Source: Methylovulum sp.
Lineage (GTDB): Bacteria > Pseudomonadota > Gammaproteobacteria > Methylococcales > Methylomonadaceae
Length of the DNA: 64,000 nt
Assembly: GCF_028687615.1 (NCBI RefSeq)
Contig: NZ_JAQTZU010000007.1
Coordinates: 93,447 to 157,446, forward strand
Direction: 5' to 3'
Under the pieces are notes generated by a model, which saw only the letters and a program-made list of their open reading frames with translations, did not search any database and was not told the DNA's origin. Positions 1-8,626 of this stretch are shown here, one piece after another (within the stretch, counting starts at the first letter, position 1; each line of letters starts with the position of its first letter). Position numbers and translations under genes: made by a program.

Positions 1-1
1 T

Positions 2-277
2 GCCGATTCCACGTTGGTCGAAGCGTCGCCCAAAACGGGGCGCACCCACCAAATCCGCGTCCATGCCGCCACCAGTTTGGGCCATCCGATAGTCGGCGAC
101 GAGCGCTATGGTCAAGATGAAGTCAACAAGGCTTTCCGTAGCCGTGGTTTCAAACGGATGTTTTTACACGCCGCCATTTTGCAATTTGAACATCCGGTCA
201 CAGGTGAAATGTTGACCACTTCAGCCCCATTACCTCAACAACTAGATAATTTACTAATTTATGAAGAAAGCATTTGA
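2..277 (+). CDS. rluC: 23S rRNA pseudouridine synthase RluC, 3' end
   Basis: C-terminal part of a RluC/RluD-family pseudouridine synthase, which isomerises specific uridines of 23S rRNA. The reading frame is open to the left edge of the window, so the true start lies outside. Visible are the family motif GRTHQIRVH, the GHPIVGDERYG strand and the FLHAA segment of the catalytic fold; the catalytic Asp motif is upstream of the window. The stop codon overlaps the next gene by 17 bases, giving the rluC-HAD phosphatase-sppA order common in gammaproteobacteria. RluC is preferred to RluD because of this gene order and the C-terminal residues; that choice is an inference. Confidence 0.85.
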   Translation, partial: ADSTLVEASPKTGRTHQIRVHAATSLGHPIVGDERYGQDEVNKAFRSRGFKRMFLHAAILQFEHPVTGEMLTTSAPLPQQLDNLLIYEESI

Positions 278-908
278 TTTGATCATATTCGATTGGGACG
301 GCACTTTAATCGATTCGATAGACTGGATAGTCCATTGTTTACAAAAAGCGGGGGCGTTGAGCGATTGCGCCATCCCCGAACAGCAGGCCGCCAAAGATGT
401 GATAGGGCTTAGCATTGATAAAGCCATGCAGGCTTTGTTTCCCGAAGCCGACGATCAAAAAATCGAAAAACTGGTGCGCCATTACAGGGAAGAATATTTT
501 TCCAAACAACCCAGCCCGGATGATTTGTTCACGGGTGTTTATGACATGTTGGTGCAGCTAAAAGCGGACGGGTATTTACTTGCCGTCGCCACTGGCAAAG
601 CCCGCGCCGGTCTTGATCAAGCACTGGCTGGTACCGGCACGGGGGACTTGTTCATCACCACGCGTTGCGCTGATGAAACGGCCTCCAAACCAGACCCGCG
701 CATGTTGCATGAAATCATGGCGCACACCCAAGTCGATAAAACACGGGTGTTGATGGTCGGCGATTCCATCCACGATTTGCAAATGGCCCAAAATGCGCAA
801 ATTGCGTCCATCGCCGTGGCTTGTGGCGCACATAGCGAAGACTTCTTGCAACAATACAAGCCCTTGCGCTGTCTACAATTGCCTACGCAATTACTGGATT
901 TAATTTAA
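261..908 (+). CDS. HAD-superfamily phosphatase (phosphoglycolate phosphatase-like)
   Basis: A 215-residue HAD-superfamily hydrolase, soluble, Mg-dependent, acting on a small phosphorylated metabolite; the substrate cannot be read from sequence. Motif I is FDWDGTL at residues 10-16 (two catalytic Asp), motif II the Thr in VATGK, motif III the Lys in ASKPDP, and motif IV VGDSIHD near the C-terminus. The cap insert after motif I is of the Gph type. The ATG overlaps the end of rluC, and sppA follows after 12 bases, so the three are probably cotranscribed. Genes at this position are often named phosphoglycolate phosphatase, but the activity is not shown by the sequence. Confidence 0.85.
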   Translation: MKKAFDLIIFDWDGTLIDSIDWIVHCLQKAGALSDCAIPEQQAAKDVIGLSIDKAMQALFPEADDQKIEKLVRHYREEYFSKQPSPDDLFTGVYDMLVQLKADGYLLAVATGKARAGLDQALAGTGTGDLFITTRCADETASKPDPRMLHEIMAHTQVDKTRVLMVGDSIHDLQMAQNAQIASIAVACGAHSEDFLQQYKPLRCLQLPTQLLDLI

Positions 909-920
909 GGTTAAAATTTA

Positions 921-1889
921 ATGAAAAATCAACAAGATAACTTGAAAAATACTGCTGACGGAACCAATTGGGAGCGGGCAGTTTTAGAAAAACTGGCGTT
1001 TTCAGCACTTTCCGAACAAAAAGCCACCCGTCGCTGGGGGATTTTTTTTAAATCCTTAATGTTTTTATATTTGTTGGTGTTATTGGGGGTGGCGGTTTAT
1101 CCAAAAATTAAATTGGATCATAATTCATCCAGCCAGCATACCGCTGTCATTGATCTGGTCGGCATGATCGCCGAAGGTAAGGATGCCAACGCAGAGGATT
1201 TGATTGAAAGCCTGCGAGATGCCGTTAAAGATGAAAATACCAAAGGGATCATCATCCATGCCAATTCCCCCGGTGGTAGTCCGGTGCAATCGGCTTATGT
1301 TTACGATGAAATCCGCAAAATCAAAAAAGAGCATCCGCAATTACCAATTTATGCTGTCGTTAGCGATATTTGCGCATCCGGTTGTTATTACATAGCTTCA
1401 GCCAGCGACAAGATTTTTGTCAATCCTGCGAGCTTGATCGGCTCCATCGGCGTGTTGATGGACGGCTTCGGTTTTGTTGATGCCATGAAAAATCTCGGCG
1501 TAGAACGACGCTTGTTGACGGCCGGGGCGCACAAAGCCATGCTTGATCCGTTCTCGCCGCCTAAAGAAGATGAAACTGTCTACATGAAAGACTTGCTGAA
1601 CCAAGTCCATCAGCAATTTATCACCGCCGTAAAAGCCGGACGTGGCGACCGCTTAAAAGAAACGCCGGATATGTTTTCCGGTTTGGTCTGGACCGGGGAG
1701 GCCGGCGTAAAATTGGGTATCGCCGATGATTTTGCCAATGAAGACACCGTCGCCCGCGAAATGATTGGCGCCGAGAAGCGGGTTGATTTTACGCAACGGG
1801 AAGCGTTGATTGACAAATTGGCGGGGAAATTGGGTGCGGCATTTGAACGTGCGATCAGTAGTGTGTTGCAAACACCGTCTTTGCGCTGA
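921..1889 (+). CDS. sppA: Signal peptide peptidase SppA (S49 family, short form)
   Basis: Inner-membrane serine protease that degrades cleaved signal peptides. It has 322 residues, the short one-domain form. One membrane segment lies at about 40-60, followed by the ClpP-like fold. The Ser/Lys dyad can be assigned: Ser153 in CASGCYYIAS and Lys205 in AGAHKAMLDPF; the 52-residue spacing is the one expected for single-domain SppA. The SPGG oxyanion segment is at 116-119. Last gene of the rluC-HAD-sppA unit. No strong terminator is visible downstream; a 17-bp imperfect tandem repeat lies 25 bases after the stop. Confidence 0.92.
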   Translation: MKNQQDNLKNTADGTNWERAVLEKLAFSALSEQKATRRWGIFFKSLMFLYLLVLLGVAVYPKIKLDHNSSSQHTAVIDLVGMIAEGKDANAEDLIESLRDAVKDENTKGIIIHANSPGGSPVQSAYVYDEIRKIKKEHPQLPIYAVVSDICASGCYYIASASDKIFVNPASLIGSIGVLMDGFGFVDAMKNLGVERRLLTAGAHKAMLDPFSPPKEDETVYMKDLLNQVHQQFITAVKAGRGDRLKETPDMFSGLVWTGEAGVKLGIADDFANEDTVAREMIGAEKRVDFTQREALIDKLAGKLGAAFERAISSVLQTPSLR

Positions 1890-1913
1890 GGGCATACGCG
1901 CCTTATGCTTATT

Positions 1914-1947
1914 TTATGCGTGCAATTAAGTTATGTGTGCAATTAAG
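1914..1947 (+). repeat. 17-bp tandem direct repeat, two copies
   Basis: Two head-to-tail copies of a 17-bp unit reading ttatgYgtgcaattaag, with one mismatch between them, in the gap between sppA and the PepSY gene. The gap also holds a short TTGTTGCAACAA palindrome near 1973-1984. The function is unknown; tandem AT-rich repeats upstream of a PepSY/two-component operon could be regulator binding sites, but this is only a guess. Confidence 0.6.
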
Positions 1948-2041
1948 CGCGGGTTCAGGGTCATCGGATACCTTGTTGCAACAACAGAAAGAATAAACCG
2001 TTCTTTATGTATGGCTCCAACTAACCATTTCAGGAAATTTT

Positions 2042-2317
2042 ATGAAAAACCTCATTCAAACCACCATACTGGTGCTGTTACTGGGGAATAACTGTTTTGC
2101 CGAAGACGGTAACATCAACCCCTTACCCGCCGCCCAAACCATCAGTCTGGAGAGGGCCGCCAACCAAGTGATCCAGGACGAACATAACCGCCTACTGGGT
2201 GCTGAAACCGAACAAATTGACGACAAATCCGTCCATGTGATTAAAGTCCTGACCGAACAAGGCCATATCCGCCACTATAAATTTGATGCCGTAACTGGCC
2301 AATTGCTTGGCAACTAA
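2042..2317 (+). CDS. Small secreted PepSY-domain protein
   Basis: A 91-residue protein with a clear signal peptide (Lys at 3, hydrophobic core, cleavage expected after NNCFA near residue 20) and a single PepSY domain covering the mature part, ending in the typical HYKFDAVTGQLL strand. PepSY proteins of this size are periplasmic and are often encoded next to PhoPQ/PmrAB-like two-component systems, as here: the response regulator starts 24 bases downstream. A role as periplasmic modulator or as a target of the sensor kinase is an inference. An AGGAAA Shine-Dalgarno stretch precedes the ATG. Confidence 0.85.
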   Translation: MKNLIQTTILVLLLGNNCFAEDGNINPLPAAQTISLERAANQVIQDEHNRLLGAETEQIDDKSVHVIKVLTEQGHIRHYKFDAVTGQLLGN

Positions 2318-2341
2318 CTCCACAACACACGGTTACCTACT

Positions 2342-3016
2342 ATGCGTATTTTAGTTGTTGAAGATGAAATAACCCTTTGCGAACAAATCCAACATTTTTT
2401 TGCCGAACGGGGGTTTGCCGTCGACACCGCCCATAACGGTGCCGACGGTTTTTACATGGGCAAGGAATTCCCGATTGATGCGGCGGTGATAGACATCGGC
2501 TTGCCGGATTTTTCCGGCATCGAACTGATCAAACGCCTGCGTAAAAATAAAATCATCATACCCATTTTGATTCTGACGGCGCGTAGCCGTTGGCAGGAAA
2601 AAGTCGAAGGCCTGGAAGCCGGCGCCGATGATTATCTGGTCAAGCCTTTCCATTATGAAGAATTGCTGGCGCGGATCAACGCGCTGATCCGCCGTTCGGC
2701 GGGGCAGGCGCATCCGATCCTGACCCATGACAATATCGAACTCGACACCGTCGCCCAGGAAGTCAGCGTCTCCGGTATTAAACTGGAACTCACCGCTTAC
2801 GAATACAAGGTGTTGGAATACCTGATGTTCCGCAAGGGCGAGCTGATTTCCAAATCGGTGTTGACCGCGCATATTTACGATGAAGATTTTGACCGCGACA
2901 GCAACGTCATCGAAGTGTTCATCGGACGCTTGCGTAAAAAACTCGACCCCGACGGGACCCGCAAACCGATAGAAACCCTGCGCGGACGCGGTTACCGCAT
3001 TCCAGCCACATCCTGA
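2342..3016 (+). CDS. OmpR/PhoB-family response regulator (PhoP-like)
   Basis: A 224-residue response regulator. The receiver domain (1-115) has the acidic pocket ED at 7-8, the phosphoacceptor Asp51 in VIDIGLPD, the conserved Thr in LTAR and the Lys in VKPFHYEE. The C-terminal winged helix (about 125-224) ends in the RGRGYRIP motif of the OmpR family. It is followed 14 bases later by its sensor kinase and preceded by a PepSY gene, an arrangement known from PhoPQ-type systems of proteobacteria. Targets are not predictable from the sequence. Confidence 0.9.
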   Translation: MRILVVEDEITLCEQIQHFFAERGFAVDTAHNGADGFYMGKEFPIDAAVIDIGLPDFSGIELIKRLRKNKIIIPILILTARSRWQEKVEGLEAGADDYLVKPFHYEELLARINALIRRSAGQAHPILTHDNIELDTVAQEVSVSGIKLELTAYEYKVLEYLMFRKGELISKSVLTAHIYDEDFDRDSNVIEVFIGRLRKKLDPDGTRKPIETLRGRGYRIPATS

Positions 3017-3030
3017 CGCAGGTATCGCAC

Positions 3031-4374
3031 TTGCGCCTAAAATCCTTAAGTTTCCGCCTGCTCATCGCCGAGGGCTTGGCGCTGACCGTCTTTTTTGCAC
3101 TGGTTGCAGTCATCCTCGAACAAGGCTTTCGTGACAGTGCCGAAAAAGCCTTGGAAGAACGTTTGCAAGTGCAAATTTATTCCTTGCTGTCATCGGCGGA
3201 AATCAATAATTCGGGCGAGTTGAAAATGCCCGAACATTTGCCGGAGCCGCGTTTTATCAATCCGGGTTCCGGGCTTTATGGCTTTATCCAGCAGAAAAAA
3301 AACCAATTGATCTGGCGTTCACCGTCCGCCATCGGTTTGGATGTCATCACCCCGCCGCCGTTAAATGTCGGCGACTCGTACTTTTCTTTCGACAAACATG
3401 GGCGGTATGTGCTGCATTACGAGGTGTATTGGCAAAACATCGCGGGCATTGAGCGCGAATATACGTTTACCGTCGCCGAAGACGCCCAGTTCGTCAGGAA
3501 CCAGGTCGAACAATTACAGGAGACCTTGCGCGTCTGGTTGTTGTTTATCGGCGTGGTCTTGGTCACCATCCAATTTACCTTGTTACGTTGGAGCTTAAAG
3601 CCTTTGCGTTCCATCGCCACCGATCTGGAAGCTATTGAAAAAGGGAATAAAACCCATCTGGACGGCGAATATCCCAGTGAATTGAAAGGCTTGGTCGGCA
3701 ACCTCAACGCTTTTATCAGCATGGAGAGGGCGCATCTGGAACGCTATCGCAACAACCTTGCCGATCTCGCGCATAGTTTAAAGACCCCGCTGGCGATTTT
3801 GCGCGGTTGTGTGGAATCATTCAGCGCCAATACCGAAACGGTCAAAGAACAAATCTCGCGCATGGATGAAATTGTCGAATACCAACTGCACCGCGCCGCC
3901 GCCAAAGGTGGGCAGAAAACCATCAAAACCGTCGATTTGCCGGAGATAACCAATAAAATCATCGCGTCGTTAAACAAAGTCTATCTGGATAAAGGCATCA
4001 CCATCACCGCCGTTATGCCGGAGTCTTTGCCGATTTATTGTGAAGAAGGCGATATGTATGAAATTATCGGTAACTTGCTCGACAACGCCTGTAAATGGTG
4101 CAAGCAGAACGTCAAAATCAGCGTCTTGCTGAACATCCGCAATAACCGCCGGAATTTTTCCGTGTTGATACAAATTGAAGACGACGGCCCTGGAATCCCG
4201 CCTGGTAAATTTAACGAAATACTAAAACGCGGTGTCAGGGCGGATGAAAATATCCACGGCCACGGCATTGGCATGAGCGTGGTTTATGAACTGGTCAATT
4301 TGCTGGGTGGTAAATTGGAAGGCGGTAAAAGTGCGGCCTTGGGCGGGATGAAATGGGGGGTTTATTTGCCTTGA
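3031..4374 (+). CDS. Sensor histidine kinase (PhoQ-like)
   Basis: A 447-residue inner-membrane sensor kinase, partner of the preceding regulator. Membrane segments at about 8-29 and 168-187 enclose a periplasmic sensor domain. A HAMP-like linker is followed by the phosphoacceptor His248 in LAHSLKTPL, the N box around GNLLDNACKW, G1 box DDGPGIPPG and G2 box GHGIGMSVV. The start is a TTG with weak AGG upstream; it gives the N-terminus (MRLKSLSFRLL) expected for this family. The His box reads HSLKTP rather than HELRTP, which is usual in PhoQ-like kinases. It ends about 85 bases before a degraded gene on the other strand. Confidence 0.88.
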   Translation: MRLKSLSFRLLIAEGLALTVFFALVAVILEQGFRDSAEKALEERLQVQIYSLLSSAEINNSGELKMPEHLPEPRFINPGSGLYGFIQQKKNQLIWRSPSAIGLDVITPPPLNVGDSYFSFDKHGRYVLHYEVYWQNIAGIEREYTFTVAEDAQFVRNQVEQLQETLRVWLLFIGVVLVTIQFTLLRWSLKPLRSIATDLEAIEKGNKTHLDGEYPSELKGLVGNLNAFISMERAHLERYRNNLADLAHSLKTPLAILRGCVESFSANTETVKEQISRMDEIVEYQLHRAAAKGGQKTIKTVDLPEITNKIIASLNKVYLDKGITITAVMPESLPIYCEEGDMYEIIGNLLDNACKWCKQNVKISVLLNIRNNRRNFSVLIQIEDDGPGIPPGKFNEILKRGVRADENIHGHGIGMSVVYELVNLLGGKLEGGKSAALGGMKWGVYLP

Positions 4375-4458
4375 AATAGATCGTTTCAAGGCGTTGTTTT
4401 TATTTAAGATTGTTATCACTTCCTTGCTTGGGAAACCAACAGGAAAGGGTCGGACAGG

Positions 4459-4916
4459 TTTTCTCAATCGATACAACGCCGATATGTCTTCATCCCCATA
4501 GCCTTCCGCCATCAACCGTTCGTAGTCGGTAACGGTCATCGCCGACAAAGGGATGGCGACATGGGCTTTTTCCGCCATGCGTTGGCAGATTTTCAAATCC
4601 TTATGGTGTAAAGCCAGCTTAAAGCCCGGCGCAAACGCCAAGGCTTCTGTCACCGCTTGGTTGATGCCCGCACATAAGACTTGGTTGACCGCTTTGGTCG
4701 CTTGCCCGGAACCAGTAGGGCCGATATGGATAATGCGTGAAGACATGGCTTCCAGCACCGGGCGCACTTTGTCCAACGTATCCGCATCGCCTCGCTTGAG
4801 CTGTGCTTCGAGTTTTTCGCTATGCCCATACGGCAACGCGCTGTGCCGCAGGGCATTGGCGTCTATCTTTTCGCCATCCAGGCCGGCTTGGGCATTTTCA
4901 TCTCGTGCGCAAGCTT
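4459..4916 (-). pseudogene. Remnant of a beta-hydroxyacid dehydrogenase (GlxR/GarR type)
   Basis: On the minus strand the frame encodes pieces of a 3-hydroxyisobutyrate/glyoxylate-succinic semialdehyde reductase-like protein: VRPVLEAMSSRIIHIGPTG with the substrate-binding helix TKAVNQVL (the Lys is the catalytic residue of the family), then the C-terminal HHKDLKICQRMAEK and GYGDEDISALYRL. The NAD-binding N-terminal half is gone: a stop in frame lies just upstream at about 4917-4919. An internal stretch of about 40-50 residues that normally separates EALAFA from PGFKLALHHKDL is deleted in frame. The frame runs on past the homology to 4222. The 4917-5068 stretch holds no recognisable gene. Non-functional with high likelihood. 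Confidence 0.75.
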
Positions 4917-5068
4917 AAGGACTTGCCCAAACACCCCGGCCAATCCATTCAAAAAACGCCGCCGGCAGGTCGCCAAGGTGTCATGGTCGGGATGGCGGCC
5001 CGCTGCGATAAAACGAAACGCCACCGAAACGCGTCAACTGATGATATTAAATGTTTTTAAATCCTTCC

Positions 5069-6037
5069 TTATTTTCCCGCTATAAACGCATCGGCATAAA
5101 TGTCCTTAAGCGACGCACCTTTTAGATAAGCCATTTTTTGGCTGTGTTTGACCATTTCTGGATGTCCGCACAAATATACCCGCCAACCTTTGAGGCTGTC
5201 CTTGTCCGCCAAGGCGAGGTCATGGGCACGGCCTTGTGCAAAGCCAGGCTTGCTGTGTTTCTCAGATAGGCAGGCGGTGTATTGGAAGTTGGCAAATTTT
5301 TCTTCCAGCTTGCGTAGTTCATCGCTTAGATACAAACCATCCGCATTACGGCTACCGTGGAATAAATGGATAACACCATTATGCCCTTGGTTAAGTGCGT
5401 CGTTGATGATGCCATATAGCGGGGCCAGGCCGCTGCCCGTGCCAATCAATAGCAGCGGTTGCCCGTGGTTTCCTGGCAGGTAATAACAATTGCCTTGCGC
5501 TTGTGACAGGGTGACGGGGCTGCCAATAGCCAGTTCATCATGTGCCCAGTTGCTGAATTGTCCTTGCGGTAAGCGGCGGATGTGAAATTCTAAAAGATTC
5601 CCTGTTTGGGGGCTGATGGCGATGGAATAACTGCGCGTCAAGCCGTCGCCGCGCCGCAGGTTAATAAATTGTCCGGCGTAAAATTCCAGTGGGGTTTCGT
5701 ATTGCAACACCAAGCGCAGAATATCCGGCGCGAGTAGTTGTTTTTTGATGACTACGGCATTAACGGCAAACGTTTGCTGGTCGGGCAGGGCGACGGTCAT
5801 GTCCTGTTCGGGGTAACAGCGGCAAGCCAGGAAATAGTTTTGCCGCTGCAACGTGTCTTTAAGTCCGGTCTGGGAATTGGCGGGTGGAGCCACATTGAGG
5901 CAACGCATCAGGCAAGATTGGCAAACGCCTTGCCGGCAGCTATAGGGAATGCGGAGATTGGCTTTTAACAACGCATCCAGCAAGGTTTCATCGCCAGGGC
6001 AGGCGAATTGGGTTTCGCCTAAGCTAATTTGCGGCAT
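5069..6037 (-). CDS. Ferredoxin-type NAD(P)H oxidoreductase (2Fe-2S + FAD + NAD domains)
   Basis: A 322-residue electron-transfer protein with an N-terminal plant-type [2Fe-2S] ferredoxin domain (Cys34, Cys39, Cys42 and probably Cys72) and a ferredoxin-NADP reductase module: flavin motif RSYSIA, nucleotide motif GTGSGLAPL and C-terminal YLCGHPEMV. This is the architecture of methane, phenol and toluene monooxygenase reductases and of CDP-6-deoxyglucoseen reductase. No oxygenase is nearby. The gene starts 18 bases after a truncated globin, so reduction of the globin is an attractive role (inference). A TTG 15 bases upstream is possible, but the ATG chosen has a GGGGG stretch just before it. 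Confidence 0.82.
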   Translation of the reverse strand: MPQISLGETQFACPGDETLLDALLKANLRIPYSCRQGVCQSCLMRCLNVAPPANSQTGLKDTLQRQNYFLACRCYPEQDMTVALPDQQTFAVNAVVIKKQLLAPDILRLVLQYETPLEFYAGQFINLRRGDGLTRSYSIAISPQTGNLLEFHIRRLPQGQFSNWAHDELAIGSPVTLSQAQGNCYYLPGNHGQPLLLIGTGSGLAPLYGIINDALNQGHNGVIHLFHGSRNADGLYLSDELRKLEEKFANFQYTACLSEKHSKPGFAQGRAHDLALADKDSLKGWRVYLCGHPEMVKHSQKMAYLKGASLKDIYADAFIAGK

Positions 6038-6055
6038 GTGGCCCCCATCCAATGC

Positions 6056-6442
6056 TTATTTGCCTAATACGTCATTGCGCGTGGTTTCTGCCAGCGTGGC
6101 GACTTGGGTCACCAAGTTTTCAGGGACATTCAATTCGCGTAAAGTGGCGGTCAGGTTTTCCATCACGGCATCAAAATGGCTGTCGTCCAGCCCCATTTTC
6201 ACGAAACGGGCATGGGCGTCACGCATGTCTTGCCCGGTGTAGTTGTTGGGGCCGCCAAAGGCCATCGTCAAAAAGGCTTTTTGTTTGGCGGCCTGTTGTT
6301 CCATGTCAACGTTGTCGAAGAAACGGTTGATACGGTAATCCGCCAGCACTTTGCGGTAAAAAATATCGACTGCCGCGTCGACTGCCGCCACGCCGCCGAG
6401 TTGGTCAAATAGGGATGCTGTGGTTGCTTGTGCTTCACTCAT
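6056..6442 (-). CDS. Group 1 truncated hemoglobin
   Basis: A 128-residue truncated globin of group I. Recognisable are the FYRKVLADYRINRFF B/C region with the B10 Tyr, the DMEQQAAKQKAFL E helix, the GGP-x2-Y-x-G turn and the proximal His77 in DMRDAHARF. Proteins of this family bind O2 and NO in the cytoplasm; several act as NO dioxygenases when supplied with electrons. Here the next gene is a 2Fe-2S/FAD reductase, which would be a logical electron donor. A divergent Fe-S-type regulator lies 149 bases upstream. An AGGAG ribosome site precedes the ATG. Confidence 0.92.
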   Translation of the reverse strand: MSEAQATTASLFDQLGGVAAVDAAVDIFYRKVLADYRINRFFDNVDMEQQAAKQKAFLTMAFGGPNNYTGQDMRDAHARFVKMGLDDSHFDAVMENLTATLRELNVPENLVTQVATLAETTRNDVLGK

Positions 6443-6532
6443 GGTCTGCTCCTCTTGTTGTGTTTATTGTTATAGGTTTAGTTTGGTTTGGCTAAGCTGG
6501 TCCGCTTACCGTCAGAAAGTGTATCTTAATGC

Positions 6533-6568
6533 AAAAACTTATGCAATATTTAACTTATAAAAGTTTTT
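6533..6568. promoter_or_regulatory. Inverted repeat in the globin/SufR-like divergent promoter region
   Basis: The 149-base gap between the globin gene and the divergent regulator is very AT-rich near the regulator and contains an inverted repeat with arms AAAAACTT (6533-6540) and AAGTTTTT (6561-6568). It lies about 25 bases upstream of the regulator start and 90 bases from the globin. A self-binding operator for the regulator is the simplest reading; no experimental motif of this family is matched. Confidence 0.4.
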
Positions 6569-6591
6569 TATGACATAATCGTTACCAATCA

Positions 6592-7254
6592 ATGATTATC
6601 GGATGTACACAAATGTCACGGAAAATAAGTCCCCGCCAACATGAAATTCTTGAACAATTACTGGAAAACCGAGGTGGATTAAGTATGGATGCGCTGGCGA
6701 TGGCATTGGATATTTCCCGGACCGCGATACAGCAACATTTTGTGACGCTGGAAGGGGACGGTTATATCAGGAAAACGACGCTGAATAAAACAGCCGGACG
6801 GCCGGTGACGATTTATGGCATTACCGATAAAGGCATTAATTATTTTCCCAAGCAATATGCGTGGTTTGCCGAATTAATCATCAGTGATTTGCAGGAAGAA
6901 ATGGGCGAGGAGGCGTTTGCGGCTTATATGCAGCGTCTAGGCGGCAAATTGGCGGATAAATTAACAGCTCAGTTTGCAGGTAAAACGGCGGATGGACGCT
7001 TGCAGCAATTGTTACGGATCATGGCGGAACTGGGTTTTCAGGTGCAACAGGAAGTGGGGGCGGAAACAGGACAATCGGTGATTAAAGCCAGCAATTGCAT
7101 TTATCACGATGTCGCCCAACAACATCCGGCACTGTGCCAGTTTGACCGGGCTTTGATGTCTTCGTTATTGGCAAAAGAAGTGCAGCAGTTAAGCTGTATG
7201 GCGAAGGGCGATTGTGTGTGCCGGTTTAGCATCGACACGGATTTGGGGAGTTAG
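6592..7254 (+). CDS. SufR-like iron-sulfur transcriptional regulator
   Basis: A 220-residue regulator with an N-terminal winged helix (about 13-85: QHEILEQLLENRGG, the recognition helix SRTAIQQHFVTLE and the wing TAGRPVTIYGITDKG) and a C-terminal metal-binding-like domain. Five Cys stand at 169, 182, 202, 208 and 210; the Cys169/Cys182/Cys210 set resembles the cluster-ligand pattern of SufR repressors of Fe-S biogenesis. No suf genes are here; instead the gene is divergent from a globin/ferredoxin-reductase operon, its probable target. The first ATG has a poor ribosome site; ATG 6613 (codon 8) after a GGA stretch is an alternative start. Confidence 0.75.
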   Translation: MIIGCTQMSRKISPRQHEILEQLLENRGGLSMDALAMALDISRTAIQQHFVTLEGDGYIRKTTLNKTAGRPVTIYGITDKGINYFPKQYAWFAELIISDLQEEMGEEAFAAYMQRLGGKLADKLTAQFAGKTADGRLQQLLRIMAELGFQVQQEVGAETGQSVIKASNCIYHDVAQQHPALCQFDRALMSSLLAKEVQQLSCMAKGDCVCRFSIDTDLGS

Positions 7255-7307
7255 GCGGTTTGTCCTCGTCTGGGTTGCCGCCGGCGAGGACAAAAAGTAT
7301 TTTCAGG

Positions 7308-8573
7308 TTAAAGTGTGGAACCGGTTTTTTTCTGCTCGGATTCGTAAACCAAGTAGGGTTCGGAATGCCCAAGCACGACACTTTCATCGACGACCACTTT
7401 GGAAATGTCGTCAGATGAAGGCAGTTCATACATGGTGTTCAACAAGATGTTTTCGACGATAGTCCGCAAGCCACGGGCTCCGGTTTTGCGCTCCATCGCC
7501 TTACGCGCAATCGCGCCTAAGGAGTCTTCACGGAATTCCAATTCTGTGCCTTCCATGTCAAACAAATGCTTATATTGTTTGATCAACGCATTTTTAGGTT
7601 CGGTCAAAATTTGTATCAACGCGGCTTCATCCAATTCTTCCAGCGTTGCCACGATGGGCAGACGGCCGACAAACTCAGGGATCAAGCCGTATTTGATCAA
7701 ATCTTCGGCTTCCACTTCGGCGAATAATTCGCCGATATTTTTGCTGTCATCTTTGGATTTGACATCGGCTGAAAAACCGATGCCGCCTTTTTCGCTACGC
7801 GCCTTGATAACTCGGTCAAGTCCGGCAAAAGCACCACCGACGATAAATAAGATGTTTGCGGTATTGACATGCAAAAACTCTTGATTTGGGTGTTTGCGTC
7901 CGCCTTGAGGAGGTACGGAAGCAATCGTGCCTTCAATCAGTTTTAACAGGGCTTGCTGGACACCTTCGCCGGAGACATCGCGGGTGATCGACGGGTTTTC
8001 AGATTTCCTGGAAATTTTGTCGATTTCGTCGATGTAAACAATGCCGGTTTCGGCTTTTTCGACATCGTAATCACATTTTTGCAGGATTTTTTGGATGATG
8101 TTTTCGACATCTTCACCCACATAACCGGCTTCGGTCAACGTGGTCGCATCGGCAATCGTGAACGGCACATCCAGCAAGCGGGCCAAGGTTTCAGCCAACA
8201 AGGTCTTGCCAGACCCGGTTGGGCCAATCAGCAAGATATTGCTTTTAGCCAGCTCGACCGTGTCTTTTTTGCTTTTGTTACGCAGGCGTTTGTAATGGTT
8301 ATAAACCGCCACGGCGAGAATTTTTTTAGCTTTTTCTTGGCCGATGACGTAATTGTCCAGATTCAGTTTTATATCTTTGGGCTTGGGTAACTCGGTATTG
8401 CCAGCGGTGTTGCCGGATTCGTCGGCCAGTTCATCCTTGATGATGTCGTTGCACAATTCAACGCATTCGTCGCAAACATAAACTGACGGCCCTGCAATCA
8501 GTTTACGTACTTCATGCTGGCTTTTGCCGCAGAAAGAGCAATACAGCAGTTTATCGTCATCTTTGTTACTCAT
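7308..8573 (-). CDS. clpX: ATP-dependent protease ATPase subunit ClpX
   Basis: Hexameric unfoldase that feeds substrates into ClpP. It has 421 residues, the normal length. The N-terminal zinc finger uses Cys12, Cys15, Cys34 and Cys37; Walker A GPTGSGKT is at 117-124, Walker B reads VYIDEIDKI, and the [19 protein letters not shown] region is the characteristic pore/sensor stretch (in two parts). The ATG at 8573 with GGGAG upstream is preferred over a TTG 15 bases before it. It lies 53 bases after clpP in the order tig-clpP-clpX, which is conserved in proteobacteria. Confidence 0.98.
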   Translation of the reverse strand: MSNKDDDKLLYCSFCGKSQHEVRKLIAGPSVYVCDECVELCNDIIKDELADESGNTAGNTELPKPKDIKLNLDNYVIGQEKAKKILAVAVYNHYKRLRNKSKKDTVELAKSNILLIGPTGSGKTLLAETLARLLDVPFTIADATTLTEAGYVGEDVENIIQKILQKCDYDVEKAETGIVYIDEIDKISRKSENPSITRDVSGEGVQQALLKLIEGTIASVPPQGGRKHPNQEFLHVNTANILFIVGGAFAGLDRVIKARSEKGGIGFSADVKSKDDSKNIGELFAEVEAEDLIKYGLIPEFVGRLPIVATLEELDEAALIQILTEPKNALIKQYKHLFDMEGTELEFREDSLGAIARKAMERKTGARGLRTIVENILLNTMYELPSSDDISKVVVDESVVLGHSEPYLVYESEQKKTGSTL

Positions 8574-8626
8574 AATCGGCTCCCGCAAGCATCGAACGAA
8601 CAGTACTATTTATCGAAATATCCAAC

